Counted from the stretch's first letter, positions 45,161 to 55,618 are shown. The stretch is 64,000 bases of DNA from Ignisphaera sp. (GCA_038831005.1 JAWBKZ010000004.1:62001-126000), one strand, 5' to 3'. Notes: generated by a model not told the origin, from the sequence alone. Program-made: numbers and translations.

Positions 45161-45178
45161 TCAAAAATACGATATTGA

Positions 45179-45187
45179 TATATTAGA
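45179..45187 (-). promoter_or_regulatory. TATA-like box of the 45.1-kb sRNA
   Basis: TAATATATC on the minus strand, centred about 26 bp from the C box start. Supports independent transcription of the sRNA. The remaining spacer to 45429 is AT-rich with no gene seen. Confidence 0.5.
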
Positions 45188-45429
45188 TGACAGTATTATA
45201 TGTTTTAAATTATATGTTTTAATAATTAAGTGTTTCTAACTGATAGAAATACTTATACTGAATTCTTTATATCAAAGATGTGCATATAATGTACCGACGA
45301 TACTGACATTATTATGATTGTAATTGTTCGATTTCCTGATGCATGAGAGGATATTGAGATCTATCCTTAAATTCTTCGGTAAACTTTATATTTTGTCAAT
45401 AGATTCTTACTAAGTACGAGTGGAGTAAT

Positions 45430-46284
45430 ATGATTATGATTATTGTTGATAGAGATAGAATTGAATCTGTAGCCCAAATGTTTAAGTCCATAGGTATCGA
45501 AAATGTGTCGACTTTTGAAAATATAGACCCTCAATATCTATCGATTATGAAGGCTATAGCTATGTGCAAATCTGATAATCTTATTTACGCTTTCTATATT
45601 AATGCCTTAGTTACATACAAATTAAAAACCAAAGGTGAGTATTTTTGGAAAAAATTTACAGAATTCATTGTAGAAAACTGTGATAAGTTAAAAGATGTTC
45701 AGCAACTTCTAAACTTAATAAAAGAATTCACATATAGATACAATAATTATGCTTATGAGAACAAACTCAAAAGAATAATGAAGATAGGTAATTGTCTTGA
45801 TGTTTTAGATTATACCACTAGTACACATTATCTAGAGTTAGCTAGAAAAACATCTGAGTGCTTAAAAATATCATACAAGTACAAGACAGTTGTATTTTCG
45901 ATAAAAATTGTTTATTACTTTCATAAAGCTCAAGGCATGAGATCCATATTGCCTTTTGAGTTACCTATACCAGTAGATAGAAGAGTGACGTACATATCTT
46001 TCACATCAGGTATGATAGATGTTGTGCACCAAACTCTAAATAAAGACATGGTATCGTTAATAATGAAAAAAGCTGATGTTATAAGAGACGCCTGGAATAG
46101 TGTTGCAACTATTTCTCATATACCCCCCTTACATATTGATGCCGTCCTATGGTACCTCGGTAAATACGGTTATATTAATAACAGACGGAGTATCATAGAG
46201 GAGGTTCAAAAAAACCTTTATATAATTGATAAGAAAATCGTTGAAAAACTTGTAAATGAATTGTATTTTAGACTACCAGAGTAA
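45430..46284 (+). CDS. Archaeal 8-oxoguanine DNA glycosylase (AGOG)
   Basis: Bifunctional N-glycosylase/DNA lyase of the AGOG family (HhH-GPD superfamily), removing 8-oxoguanine; 284 aa. The family blocks are KTVVFSIKIVYYFHKAQG, with the likely Schiff-base lysine, LPFELPIPVDRRVTYIS and AWNSVATISHIPPLHIDAVLWYLGKYG, which includes the catalytic aspartate. The N-terminal 40 residues are divergent. GTGGAG precedes the ATG. Typical of Crenarchaeota and Thermococci. It stands alone. Confidence 0.9.
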   Translation: MIMIIVDRDRIESVAQMFKSIGIENVSTFENIDPQYLSIMKAIAMCKSDNLIYAFYINALVTYKLKTKGEYFWKKFTEFIVENCDKLKDVQQLLNLIKEFTYRYNNYAYENKLKRIMKIGNCLDVLDYTTSTHYLELARKTSECLKISYKYKTVVFSIKIVYYFHKAQGMRSILPFELPIPVDRRVTYISFTSGMIDVVHQTLNKDMVSLIMKKADVIRDAWNSVATISHIPPLHIDAVLWYLGKYGYINNRRSIIEEVQKNLYIIDKKIVEKLVNELYFRLPE

Positions 46285-46619
46285 ACAATAATTTAGTCAT
46301 AATTAGATAGAATTTATCAAGATCCTTATCTTTATAACTATTTCTAAGGATTGGGTATCTAGGTAATAGTGTGCTATAACTACGATATTTCTTAGAGCAT
46401 TAACTAACTCTAACTATGGTATCTATAATGTGAGTAATATCCTTCAATACTTGTTTTAACTATATTTCCTTTTCTTACTTAATATTAAACAAGAATATAT
46501 CAGCTAATCCTATTTCTCACTCATTAACTAGGTACATGATCTGCATTGTACATTACGAATCAAAGTTGATGAAATCTAATAAAGTTGTAGAATATACTAT
46601 TTATTGGTGCAAATAATCT
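46285..46619 (+). other. 335-bp spacer, nothing recognised
   Basis: AT-rich spacer between AGOG and nicotinamidase. A GTTGATGA occurs at about 46565 but no partner D box follows, so it is not called as an sRNA. Confidence 0.4.
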
Positions 46620-47213
46620 ATGGCTGTAATCAGAATACGGCCTATGGATGCTTTGATTATTGTTGATATGCAAAATGACTTTATGCCTGGGGGAGCTTTA
46701 CCCGTACCTAATGCTCTCGAAATCATACCTATAATAAATAGTTATATAGATATGTTTAAAAAGAATAAAGCAGTATTTGTTGCAACACGTGATTGGCACC
46801 CACCAAACCACATTTCATTTAAATCTCGAGGAGGACCTTGGCCTCCACATTGTATTCAAGGAACCAGGGGAGCAGAGTTTCATCCAGATCTAGCATTGCC
46901 TCAAGACGTAATAGTTGTATCTAAAGCTTATGACGAGAATATAGAAGCTTATAGCGGATTTGAAGGAACAAATCTTGATCAGATGCTTAAATTAAGAGAA
47001 ATAAAAAGAGTATTTATCTGTGGTGTTGCTACAGATTATTGTGTGAAAGCGACGGCACTAGATGCACTTAGACTGAGATACCAGGTCTTTCTCTTAATGG
47101 ATGCTGTTAGAGGAGTGGATATCCCAAGAGGATCTACTGCTAGAGCTATTGAGGAACTTTTGAACGAAGGCGCAATACTGATAACAGTAAACGATTTTGA
47201 AATGAATAGATGA
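46620..47213 (+). CDS. pncA: Nicotinamidase
   Basis: Converts nicotinamide to nicotinic acid in NAD salvage; 197 aa. Isochorismatase-like hydrolase with catalytic Asp in ALIIVDMQNDFMPGGAL, metal-binding RDWHPPNHISF, catalytic Lys in VVSKAYDENIEAYSGF and nucleophile Cys in CGVATDYCVKATALDA. Apparently leaderless or short-leadered. Its stop is 6 bp from the end of the convergent hypothetical gene. Confidence 0.96.
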   Translation: MAVIRIRPMDALIIVDMQNDFMPGGALPVPNALEIIPIINSYIDMFKKNKAVFVATRDWHPPNHISFKSRGGPWPPHCIQGTRGAEFHPDLALPQDVIVVSKAYDENIEAYSGFEGTNLDQMLKLREIKRVFICGVATDYCVKATALDALRLRYQVFLLMDAVRGVDIPRGSTARAIEELLNEGAILITVNDFEMNR

Positions 47214-47218
47214 AGATA

Positions 47219-47986
47219 TTATTTGCCTAGTAGAGAACTTGTGAGAGCTATTCTATATGCGGTCTCTACATTATTTACTATAGCTAGTAGTACGGTGCTG
47301 GGTATTATCGAAATCAGTCTAGCTATAAATCTTGGTGAGAATGCTGTAGAGCTCTTTAAATCTATTTCATGGTCATTATATATAAGTTTGAAAATCCTCA
47401 TAGTTATACCCTTAAGGTATCTTACCTCTTTTAGGTTATCATCCTTAGATTCGTTAAGCCATAAGATAAATTCAACTATGTTTAAGACCTGATTATCATC
47501 TATTTTTAATTCTCTGAGAGACTTGTCATTAAAATTTTCAATGATTTTTAAAGCTACATCTATGTATGTTCTTATGTTGCTTGGCATTATACGAACAATG
47601 TTTCTCTCGCTAGGTGATAGAACAATTTTATGAGCTAAAGCTGAAGACACTAGAATCAGTAAATTCTCATTAGATGTCAAGTCTATGGCTGGAATGTGGG
47701 TCCAAAAATTGTTGCTAAACTTTCTATACAAGAAATAACTCTTTATAACAGCATATATCTTTTGTTCATGAATATATATTGTAGTATATGGAATAAGTGG
47801 AACTTTAGGTATCCCATCTTCACGGTCTTTAATTGCTATTGGTAATAATACGTCATGAAGAGCTATATAGTATCTACTATTTAGTGATGAGAGATCTAAG
47901 ATCTTCTGCTCAACGATATAAGAACTGATCAATATATTCATAGAGTCCAAGATATTCAAGAAACGTGTAACTTCATCAATTTTCAT
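47219..47986 (-). CDS. Hypothetical protein
   Basis: A 255-aa mostly helical protein with no recognised motif. It contains a beta-like segment (KVPLIPYTTIYIHEQKIYAVIKSYFLYRKF) flanked by helices and a C-terminal helix rich in hydrophobics (FIARLISIIPSTVLLAIVNNVETAYRIAL), perhaps a membrane-associated or dimerising helix. Composition matches the genome. Convergent with pncA with 5-bp spacing. No function proposed. Confidence 0.6.
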   Translation of the reverse strand: MKIDEVTRFLNILDSMNILISSYIVEQKILDLSSLNSRYYIALHDVLLPIAIKDREDGIPKVPLIPYTTIYIHEQKIYAVIKSYFLYRKFSNNFWTHIPAIDLTSNENLLILVSSALAHKIVLSPSERNIVRIMPSNIRTYIDVALKIIENFNDKSLRELKIDDNQVLNIVEFILWLNESKDDNLKEVRYLKGITMRIFKLIYNDHEIDLKSSTAFSPRFIARLISIIPSTVLLAIVNNVETAYRIALTSSLLGK

Positions 47987-48257
47987 TATTAGGCTCCCAA
48001 GATAATCCTATGATCGTGACCTCCGTAAATCATTTAGCTTAAAAATATAATATCCTTATATGACGTCATCCCCTTATAATCATTGAACATCTCGATAAAA
48101 CTACATATATCTTGACCTTATGAATGGCTAATATGGAGTCATTGTGATTAGCTAACGTCTTGTCAGATCATTAATACATTTGATGAAATATTACGACTTT
48201 CTGTTAATATAGTTAGGTTTTTAAGGTAGTATTACATTAGATTAGCGGTTAAGACTA

Positions 48258-48734
48258 ATGTATACTAGCAACATTAACGATGTAAACGATGAATTAAATG
48301 AAATACTAAATAGAATTGTATCAGGAATAACATCCAATGCTTCTAAAATTAGAACAGTTGAAAAAAGCTGCTGCAAAGCTCATTTAAACAAAGGGACTAT
48401 TTCTGTACGCACGTATGACGAATTTCTACAGGCAGTGGATGTATGCAAAGTAGCCTTCGTCCTCATCACCACGACAGTATGTCCTTATTGTCAATTATTT
48501 AAGTCTATATTTGCTAAGGTTGCTAAAGTCTATTCAGATAGAGCTGTATTTATTGAAGCTAATGCGGACTATGTGCCCGAGATTGCCATGGTCTTTCACG
48601 TATATTCTACTCCAACAACATTAGTACTACATAATGGTAAGTTAGTGGATACTGTTATTGGTTACATTCCTTATAACAACTTTGAAAACTATGTTCGAGA
48701 AACACTATATAGCATAGGATGTATAAGTAGTTAA
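48258..48734 (+). CDS. Thioredoxin-like protein (CPYC)
   Basis: A 158-aa protein with a C-terminal thioredoxin fold: active site TTVCPYCQLFKSIFAKVA, cis-proline in VYSTPTTLVLHNGKLV and the helix-strand pattern of the family. The CPYC pair is as in glutaredoxins. An N-terminal extension of about 50 residues contains CCKAH and no signal peptide, so it is probably cytosolic. Partner unknown. Its stop is 6 bp from the end of the convergent NurA-like gene. Confidence 0.85.
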   Translation: MYTSNINDVNDELNEILNRIVSGITSNASKIRTVEKSCCKAHLNKGTISVRTYDEFLQAVDVCKVAFVLITTTVCPYCQLFKSIFAKVAKVYSDRAVFIEANADYVPEIAMVFHVYSTPTTLVLHNGKLVDTVIGYIPYNNFENYVRETLYSIGCISS

Positions 48735-48740
48735 AAAGTC

Positions 48741-49769
48741 TTAGGCAATTTCTATTATTTCTCTACCTGAGGCTATAGGTATCCCTATGAGCATCATGGC
48801 ATTGATAAGGCTTTTCCTAGGAAGCCTACTGATCCTATGAACATATTCCAACGGTGCAGGATAGCCAGAAGAAGACCACTTCTTCAAGCATGAAGCTACA
48901 TACTTTATATCTTCTTCATGTACCTCACGTGGGAATGAAATTTGGTAAACAGGTGCATTATCTCTTAATCTCATATATGTAACAGTAACGCTGTTAACAT
49001 CAATGTATCTGACATCAATAATTTTTGATAGAGCATTTGTTTTAATCTTTATAGGCTCTAGAAATCCAGATCTATAGTAGGGATAGATTCTATACAATCT
49101 TGTAAGTTCTAAGACATACATATCAGAATATAAACTTTGTGTATAGAATCCTGCATTTGATGATTTTGCTAAGAAAACGCTATGTTTCTTTTTGCTTAAC
49201 TCATTAATACACATACTCTTTCTATTTTCTATCGATTCTAGACTATATGTATCTTTGATGCTCTCTATAGTTGTCTCCGCTTCCTTGCTTATCTTAGTTG
49301 CTGCAAAAGAAATGAACGATCCATCAATAAGCACGGCATCAACTAATTGTGTGTTCATAATATCTACAATGCTCTCTACTTCAAGCATATACGCATAGCT
49401 CGTTAAAGCTTTCTTGAAAATTGATTTCCTAATCACATAGCTTTTCTTCGTAGGTTTAGCACTAATTAATCCCACATCCGAGAACATTTTGTAAGCTAAT
49501 CTCTTTACAGTATTATCTTGGATTGTGTAAACTGCTGCCATTCCTTGGATGGCATATATATGTCCTATTCTCGATTCTATAAGTAAGAAACTTGAATCAG
49601 CTACTGCACAACTACATTCTCTCTCTTCTTCTACTACATACCATCTATATTTCTTTAAAACCTGTTCCGTAGAACCTTTTTCTTTGTCGAATCTGTCTCT
49701 AATATTCTTAAGGAGTAGAGGTAGCCTTTGCTCTAATTCTGGAAATATTGTCTCCAATGGTTTCACCAT
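48741..49769 (-). CDS. nurA: NurA-domain nuclease
   Basis: Predicted DNA end-resection nuclease of the NurA family, 342 aa, normal length. The RNase H-like core shows the first acidic motif in CAVADSSFLLIE, the GHIYAIQGMAAVYTI strand pair and the second motif VDAVLIDGSFISFAA; FLAKSSNAG follows as in other NurA proteins. NurA normally works with the HerA helicase in an operon with Mre11 and Rad50; none of those is in this window. It is 13 bp downstream of the DUF711 gene on the same strand. Confidence 0.82.
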   Translation of the reverse strand: MVKPLETIFPELEQRLPLLLKNIRDRFDKEKGSTEQVLKKYRWYVVEEERECSCAVADSSFLLIESRIGHIYAIQGMAAVYTIQDNTVKRLAYKMFSDVGLISAKPTKKSYVIRKSIFKKALTSYAYMLEVESIVDIMNTQLVDAVLIDGSFISFAATKISKEAETTIESIKDTYSLESIENRKSMCINELSKKKHSVFLAKSSNAGFYTQSLYSDMYVLELTRLYRIYPYYRSGFLEPIKIKTNALSKIIDVRYIDVNSVTVTYMRLRDNAPVYQISFPREVHEEDIKYVASCLKKWSSSGYPAPLEYVHRISRLPRKSLINAMMLIGIPIASGREIIEIA

Positions 49770-49782
49770 AATATCATCAAAT

Positions 49783-50847
49783 TCAAATCATTGCAACATA
49801 TGTTGTGCCAAACATCTTCAAATTTACCGGGGCGGTTGGATTCTGATCTACCGGTATTACCCTCATTGCAACATTTCTCCTCTTTATTTTATGTACAGTT
49901 AACATATCAATTGCTATACTATAGATGTTCGCATTAATTGGTATAGCAACCATATCCAAACCTGCTACACACACTAAGGAATAATTTATCAGATCCCGAA
50001 GTCTTATATCACTATTTTTGATCCGTTCATTTAATATAGAATCTTCTGCTACAGGTAACATAACCTCATTGAAACCTATACTACGAAGCTTAAGCCTCTC
50101 TATAATTCTATTTATCAATTTATTTAAGCTATATATAGCGTTTATGGTTCCCGGATGCCCAATTCTATTTCTTATGAGTTTTTCTATCAATCCTGCAACA
50201 CTTTCATCCATCCATGGAGATAGTGATAAATCAACCCCGATGAACGGCACATCAGAACACTTAGAAAGACACATAGCTTTACCATTAGACTCCTCTATAA
50301 ATCTAAACAATTCTAACACATTGTTATTAAAAAGAGCTTTCTCGACTAAATCTACATACATTAATGAAATACTCAATCCATGTACATTACTAAAATTACA
50401 TGTTGCAGGGAAATACGGGGTTTCAATCCATGTACCGAAAATTAATGCAAATCTCGTGTAAACGTTATAATCAATATCAATGCTCCGTCTAAGATACACG
50501 CTATCAACAACTTTTTCAATACACATATCATTATCGCATCTTGTAGACATATAGAGCTTCGGGTATGTAGTTAATAATGGAACTATACTATTGATACATT
50601 CTCTATGTTCTTCGATACCTAAACCTACCATTATATCATCATCTAACACATTAAATAAATCTTGTGACAATCTGTATAGATCTCTACAATCTGTAGCTGG
50701 AGGAAGTATTAAACGTAATGTCCAAGGCTTCATACCGCAAATACTTAAACATTCGGAAATCTTGTCCACGATTTTAGTTATAGACTCAGTAACGTTCTCA
50801 TTACCATTAAGAGGTGTATGTAATGCTAAAGCCCTTACTTGGGCCAT
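49783..50847 (-). CDS. DUF711 family protein
   Basis: A 354-aa protein of the DUF711 (UPF0210) family. Matching blocks: VRALALHTPL at the start, RFALIFGTWIETPYFPATCN, PFIGVDLSLSPWMDESVAGLIE, IGFNEVMLPVAEDSILNERI, INYSLVCVAGLDMVAIP and VIPV near the end. The fold resembles glycyl-radical or phosphate-binding barrels in related structures, but activity is not established. It is translated just upstream of nurA (13-bp gap), so both come from one transcript. Confidence 0.82.
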   Translation of the reverse strand: MAQVRALALHTPLNGNENVTESITKIVDKISECLSICGMKPWTLRLILPPATDCRDLYRLSQDLFNVLDDDIMVGLGIEEHRECINSIVPLLTTYPKLYMSTRCDNDMCIEKVVDSVYLRRSIDIDYNVYTRFALIFGTWIETPYFPATCNFSNVHGLSISLMYVDLVEKALFNNNVLELFRFIEESNGKAMCLSKCSDVPFIGVDLSLSPWMDESVAGLIEKLIRNRIGHPGTINAIYSLNKLINRIIERLKLRSIGFNEVMLPVAEDSILNERIKNSDIRLRDLINYSLVCVAGLDMVAIPINANIYSIAIDMLTVHKIKRRNVAMRVIPVDQNPTAPVNLKMFGTTYVAMI

Positions 50848-51064
50848 GCCACACCACTACAATAAATATTACTAAGACTTTTTGCTAACTCCGAGGTATT
50901 ATATTTTGATTGTGAATAAAGTATTTTGGTTTACTAATTAAATACCATTTAGTGACCCCCTACTCCGAGATTACAGCAGAAATAACGTAATCTTAGTATA
51001 GATATAGGTAAGACAAGTATACTGAAGTACTGTATCATCCTTTGCATCACTCTAAGCCTGATGC

Positions 51065-51649
51065 CTAAGGGTTTTGAAAGGATCTTGCCTTAATGTATCT
51101 ACCAACGTAATAGAAGAACATACCAGAACCGTGTAGAGGTATATTGATTTTTGTAAAATTCCATCCCCAAATATCTGCAGAATCTTCTTTCACATAGTAT
51201 TCAAGTACCTCAAATACATGGAAACGTGACTCTCCTACATCAACTATGTCAAGAACTTTAGCCTCGATCCAGCCTATGGCATTCTTAAGTATAGGCACCG
51301 ATACTTTCTTAGCTTTCTCTAACTCTATTTTAAAGTACTTCACCTTGTCTACATTAGCTCCTGAAATAGTTCCTAAGCTGTAGACCGTATCGACTTGATC
51401 TATAGACGGAATATTTATTGTAACTTCTTTGTGGTATTCTAGACAGCGATACGTATATGTTTCTTTACCTATTGCTGCTCCTACTGTTGGAGGTTCCTCA
51501 GATATCGGTGCAATCCATGAAACAGGCATAATATTTACGCGATCATTGGGACATAAGGAGACTAGCAGGACTACAGGTCTTGGATGAAGTAGATAGTAGA
51601 ACTTCCTGGGTCTAGGCACACGAATACCCCTCATACTCTCTATAGTCAA
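51065..51649 (-). CDS. Flavin reductase-like FMN-binding protein
   Basis: FMN-binding split-barrel protein of the flavoredoxin type, 194 aa. It has [36 protein letters not shown] and [11 protein letters not shown], followed by [28 protein letters not shown], the usual family order. It likely binds FMN and accepts electrons from NADPH or ferredoxin. Its start lies inside the end of the upstream fucose-isomerase-like gene (38-bp overlap from the first ATG; 23 bp from the second, 51634). Confidence 0.87.
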   Translation of the reverse strand: MTIESMRGIRVPRPRKFYYLLHPRPVVLLVSLCPNDRVNIMPVSWIAPISEEPPTVGAAIGKETYTYRCLEYHKEVTINIPSIDQVDTVYSLGTISGANVDKVKYFKIELEKAKKVSVPILKNAIGWIEAKVLDIVDVGESRFHVFEVLEYYVKEDSADIWGWNFTKINIPLHGSGMFFYYVGRYIKARSFQNP

Positions 51650-52946
51650 TTACATCAAATCCTAACATGTAAAGTACTTCTGTAAGTTTTTTGCGCAGAT
51701 TCCCCTGCATAACGATATGATGGTTATTGGGAACAATATTAGGTAGATATTCAGTACTGTGACTAAATTCTAGAACCATTTGCGCTCTGCATGCCGAATA
51801 ACCTAAAGTACCAGATGCTACAACGTTAGCTGTAGCAATTGATGCTACAGTAAAGTCTCTATCTATTGAAAGAAGAGTTACAAACTCACCAATATACTCT
51901 CCGGTTACCGCATAGGGTTTTCCAGATTCATAGTGAGCTACACTTCTGACATTTTTAGCGATATCTAATGCTATGGTACAGTGAGCTAAAACACATCTAT
52001 TAGATGAAACATCAACTACATTGACCATCCATCCACTTCTTCCAGTCAATAATCGTGACAACATGAGGCCTAATAAAGCCGGAAGATCTGCTTCACATCC
52101 AGCTATAATGCCCTCAGAATTAAGTAACGATAGAGGTATACAGGGCGTTATACCCTTTTTTAATATAAATGGAAAACAATCAATAGCTACAGCATCAAGC
52201 TTATCATTAACTACAAAATTCTTTAAGACTAGATAGAGCCTTGCTACTTCATCCATATACTCACCTGGTCCCTCCACATCTATAACTCCTGTGATACGTT
52301 TCTTTACTTCATTAACGTCGCTTTCACTATAACGATTCATTTCTTCCAAAACCTGTTCAAAAGGTTTTATATGAATTGATGCATTAAACCTAAATTCAAA
52401 AGTTTCTTCAATTTCATTTTTAGTATCTCTATCAACCAGAAGACCTACTCTAGAACCTATTACGGTAGCCACAGATTTGGCTACACTCATCATGTCTCTG
52501 ATGATCAACATACATTCAGTACTATTCATGTTAGAACAGTGATAAACAAGACTCGTAATACCTCTTCTTTCCATTTTACTTCTAGCTGAAACTGCTGAGG
52601 CCAAACTATTGTGCTGAGAATGTGAAAACATTATAATTCTTTCAAAGTTACCACCGTCACTAAAGCTCTCTATAAGACTACTCGTACCTCCGGTTAGGGT
52701 TATCGCTATAGGTAGGAACCCTGAGTATTTCTTACCTACGCGTATAGCCTCTTCTGGATCCGTAATGATCTCTTTATGAATCTCTACACCGTATACAGCT
52801 ATATGATTCTTAATTATATCGTAAAGACCTACATAGTATTCCTTTCCATGTATTTCTGACGCAAAAGGTACAACAACTATCGGTATCATAGGTTTATACC
52901 TATAGTTTTTAGAAATAGAATAAATATTAAAGTTATCGTTAAACAC
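51612..52946 (-). CDS. L-fucose/arabinose isomerase-like protein
   Basis: A 444-aa protein with the fold pattern of L-fucose isomerase relatives: an N-terminal [68 protein letters not shown] in the middle and [24 protein letters not shown] near the C-terminal metal-site domain. Such proteins in archaea are often annotated only as 'fucose isomerase-like'; the substrate here is unknown. The true start may be MIPIVVVPF. It is in a tight minus-strand run: thioredoxin-like gene, this gene (2-bp gap), flavin reductase (overlap). Confidence 0.75.
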   Translation of the reverse strand: MFNDNFNIYSISKNYRYKPMIPIVVVPFASEIHGKEYYVGLYDIIKNHIAVYGVEIHKEIITDPEEAIRVGKKYSGFLPIAITLTGGTSSLIESFSDGGNFERIIMFSHSQHNSLASAVSARSKMERRGITSLVYHCSNMNSTECMLIIRDMMSVAKSVATVIGSRVGLLVDRDTKNEIEETFEFRFNASIHIKPFEQVLEEMNRYSESDVNEVKKRITGVIDVEGPGEYMDEVARLYLVLKNFVVNDKLDAVAIDCFPFILKKGITPCIPLSLLNSEGIIAGCEADLPALLGLMLSRLLTGRSGWMVNVVDVSSNRCVLAHCTIALDIAKNVRSVAHYESGKPYAVTGEYIGEFVTLLSIDRDFTVASIATANVVASGTLGYSACRAQMVLEFSHSTEYLPNIVPNNHHIVMQGNLRKKLTEVLYMLGFDVIDYREYEGYSCA

Positions 52947-52948
52947 AG

Positions 52949-53560
52949 CTATTCAATGAAAATTCTACAGCCCTTTTCATCACATACCTCTCTAATATTT
53001 CTACCCTCAAATAAAAGCTTCCTCAGTTTCGAAACAACTTCTTTTGGTTTCTTGAAATCGAGATCTATATAAAGAGATCCGCTATCTGTTTCCTCTTCAT
53101 GATTTTCTTCAAAGTATCTTTTCATTCTGTCAAAAGTACCGTTAACAAATATTTCAAGCTTATCTAAGGTGTCTACACCGATTTCTCTTTCAATGTATAT
53201 AGGGGTGCTGTTTTCAGATATTATGGCTATAACCTGCGGAGTTTCCAAAACTAGGTATAGTATGAACGTGTCTACTGCATCACCATCAAAACATTCATAG
53301 AAGAAATGTGTACATTGAACTATTATGAACTCTTTAATGTTATGGTCTTCTCTATGCTTCTTAATATACTCAATCCATATTCTATCAAAAGCCTTACAAC
53401 CTGGACATTTCCTGTTCCTAAAGTACACTACATGCAGACCGTCTTCGCGTGGTACATATGGTTCTCCTAGCTTCAGTCTAGTCCATGTTAAGGCATTTTT
53501 ATTATACATGTAGACTCCGTCTTCATCTGTATTCATTTGAAGCCACATCATATTTATCAC
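52949..53560 (-). CDS. Thioredoxin-like protein (CPGC)
   Basis: A 203-aa protein with a thioredoxin fold: strand HVVYFRNRKCPGCKAFDRIWIEYIKKH with the CPGC pair, then FIIVQCTHFFYECF, and ETPQVIAIISENSTPIYIE with the cis-proline. The C-terminal 50 residues add two more cysteines (VCDEKGC). It starts the three-gene run with the isomerase-like and flavin reductase genes and is divergent from the endonuclease IV-like gene. A redox role for that cluster is inference. Confidence 0.78.
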   Translation of the reverse strand: MINMMWLQMNTDEDGVYMYNKNALTWTRLKLGEPYVPREDGLHVVYFRNRKCPGCKAFDRIWIEYIKKHREDHNIKEFIIVQCTHFFYECFDGDAVDTFILYLVLETPQVIAIISENSTPIYIEREIGVDTLDKLEIFVNGTFDRMKRYFEENHEEETDSGSLYIDLDFKKPKEVVSKLRKLLFEGRNIREVCDEKGCRIFIE

Positions 53561-53594
53561 CTCTCAAAAGTTATAAAATCTATGGTGATGCATT

Positions 53595-54440
53595 ATGTTT
53601 GAACCTAGTAAGCTGCACTTTGGTACAGCAGGTATACCAAACTCCACGGCTAGGAAGAACACAATTAATGGTATTAAGAGGATAATCGAGCTAGAACTTG
53701 ATGGTATGGAGATAGAACTTGTACGTGGTATCAAGATGTCTCTAGAGCTTGCTGAAGAAGCGAAAAATGTTGCTAAAGAATTGGGAGTACTTCTTACAGT
53801 TCATGCACCCTATTACGTAAATCTAAATTCTTCAGATTCATCAAAAGTTCAGGCAAGTATTCAAAGAATAGTAGAAAGCGCTAAAATAGGATATGAGGCT
53901 GGAGCTTGGAGTGTTGTATTTCATTCAGGTTACTATGGTAATTCATCTCATGAAGCAGCATACAATAACATTAGGAATGCACTAAAAGTTGTTACAGATA
54001 TGCTTAGAAATTCAGACATCAAGATATGGCTAAGACCTGAGCTAATGGGTAGCATAAGTGAATTTGGATCTCTAGAGGAGGTTATAACTTTGAGTGAAGA
54101 ACTCGACTACTACGTGCTACCATGCATAGATTTTGCACACCTTCATGCTAGAACAATAGGAAAGTACAATACCTATGAGGAATTTAGAGAAGTACTAATA
54201 GTAATAGAAAACAGATTAGGAAGAACAGCACTAAATAATATGCATATACATGTAAGTGGAATCGAGTACGGAAACAAAGGTGAAATAAAACACCTAAACC
54301 TAAATGAATCTGACTTTAATTATAGAGACCTCATGAAAATACTGAAAGAATTCAGCGTAAAAGGCATAGTTATAAGCGAATCACCAAATCTAGAAGATGA
54401 TGCATTACTAATGAAAAACACGTACTTAAAGATAACATAA
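53595..54440 (+). CDS. nfo: Endonuclease IV-family (AP endonuclease 2) protein
   Basis: TIM-barrel metalloenzyme of 281 aa in the Nfo/xylose isomerase-like family, expected to cut at abasic sites. Metal ligands are recognisable in TVHAPYYVNL, VVFHSGYYG, LRPELMG, CIDFAHLHAR, HIHVSGIEYG and VISESP. This matches the three-zinc pattern. The start ATG follows the divergent thioredoxin-like gene by about 35 bp. Combined with AGOG at 45.4 kb it could complete base excision, though they are not in one operon. Confidence 0.87.
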   Translation: MFEPSKLHFGTAGIPNSTARKNTINGIKRIIELELDGMEIELVRGIKMSLELAEEAKNVAKELGVLLTVHAPYYVNLNSSDSSKVQASIQRIVESAKIGYEAGAWSVVFHSGYYGNSSHEAAYNNIRNALKVVTDMLRNSDIKIWLRPELMGSISEFGSLEEVITLSEELDYYVLPCIDFAHLHARTIGKYNTYEEFREVLIVIENRLGRTALNNMHIHVSGIEYGNKGEIKHLNLNESDFNYRDLMKILKEFSVKGIVISESPNLEDDALLMKNTYLKIT

Positions 54441-54458
54441 AATATATACACCACGAAT

Positions 54459-54466
54459 ATTTATAA
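54459..54466 (+). promoter_or_regulatory. TATA box of tRNA-Arg
   Basis: ATTTATAA about 31-38 bp before the first tRNA base. It would start transcription near 54490, just ahead of the tRNA. Confidence 0.55.
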
Positions 54467-54496
54467 TCATGTATTCAGACCGTTATTTAGGTACAA

Positions 54497-54574
<78 letters not shown>

Positions 54575-54771
54575 CACAATAGAATGTTCTTTATTCTAAT
54601 GATTGTTTAAATATGTCATATACAACAGATATTATACTCGGTATTTCTATATCTATAATAATGTTTTTAATGATGCGGCAAGCCGCTGTACGTACAATTC
54701 ATTATGGCTGATTCCTGGAATTGATAGCAATAGTTCAAGTTAGTACTAAATTGAGTAAGAATTGAATTATG

Positions 54772-54864
<93 letters not shown>

Positions 54865-55007
54865 GATGCTGATAAGTTTAAGACTCGTTTTGTTAATAAG
54901 CTTATCACAGGCTGTTTAACTATATCAGTAATAGTTCTATCACGCTGTTTCTTAATGAATACAACAGTTATTAAGTTCGGAAAGCAAAGTATTTATGGGG
55001 GGGTGGC

Positions 55008-55469
55008 TTGAGTTCTACATTGAAATTGCCGCCACGCATCAAAATCTTAGAGGCATTGGGTTGCATTGGCGATAAAAGGATTAATTTAATAAACGATAAA
55101 AAAGCTATAGTTATATCATCAGATGGATCCAGGAGATATAATGTTTATGTAGATCTTGATAGAGGTGTAGCATATAGTGATGACAATGGTACTAAGCTAC
55201 GAAGATATATTGGTTATCCTATATTAGCATTGCTAATGATTAAGGGTGTTATACCTCATGATAAGGACTTAGCTAATGCTTTATCAGGTATTCAGTGGAA
55301 AAGATTAAATGAATACTATAAGAATTATCATGTTGTAGAGAAGATAGTTCTAGATGTCCTTAAATCAAAAGGGATAAGCAAAGATAGAGTCAACAAATTT
55401 ATCGAGAATACTATAGATAGACTCCGTAAAATTACATTGCATTACACATATCCTATATCAGAAAGCTGA
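55008..55469 (+). CDS. Conserved crenarchaeal hypothetical protein
   Basis: A 153-aa protein starting at TTG with a strong GGGGGGTGG ribosome-binding site just upstream. It has an N-terminal beta-rich domain (RINLINDKKAIVISSDGSRRYNVYVDLDRGVAY) and a helical C-terminal half (ILALLMIKGVIPHDKDLANALSGIQWKRLNEYYKNYH, VVEKIVLDVLKSKG). I do not recognise the family. It lies after the tRNA pair and before the DUF4443-like regulator, with its own promoter space. Confidence 0.7.
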   Translation: MSSTLKLPPRIKILEALGCIGDKRINLINDKKAIVISSDGSRRYNVYVDLDRGVAYSDDNGTKLRRYIGYPILALLMIKGVIPHDKDLANALSGIQWKRLNEYYKNYHVVEKIVLDVLKSKGISKDRVNKFIENTIDRLRKITLHYTYPISES

Positions 55470-55618
55470 TAACATAACGTTTACTAATTCTTCTATACGA
55501 TGATCGATATTTTCTAGCTAAAAATATTTTTATTTCGACTCTATTTAATTTCAGGAAAAGATATTAGTGTTTCTAACTTAATGTAAAGTACGTGAGAAGA
55601 GAATCGACAGTATAGAAC

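Noticed and set aside
54671-54712. ATGATGC, a GCGGCAAGCCGC hairpin and a later CTGA between tRNA-Arg and tRNA-Lys.
   Set aside because: The hairpin has only four usable pairs, the box set is incomplete and the CTGA is too far away.
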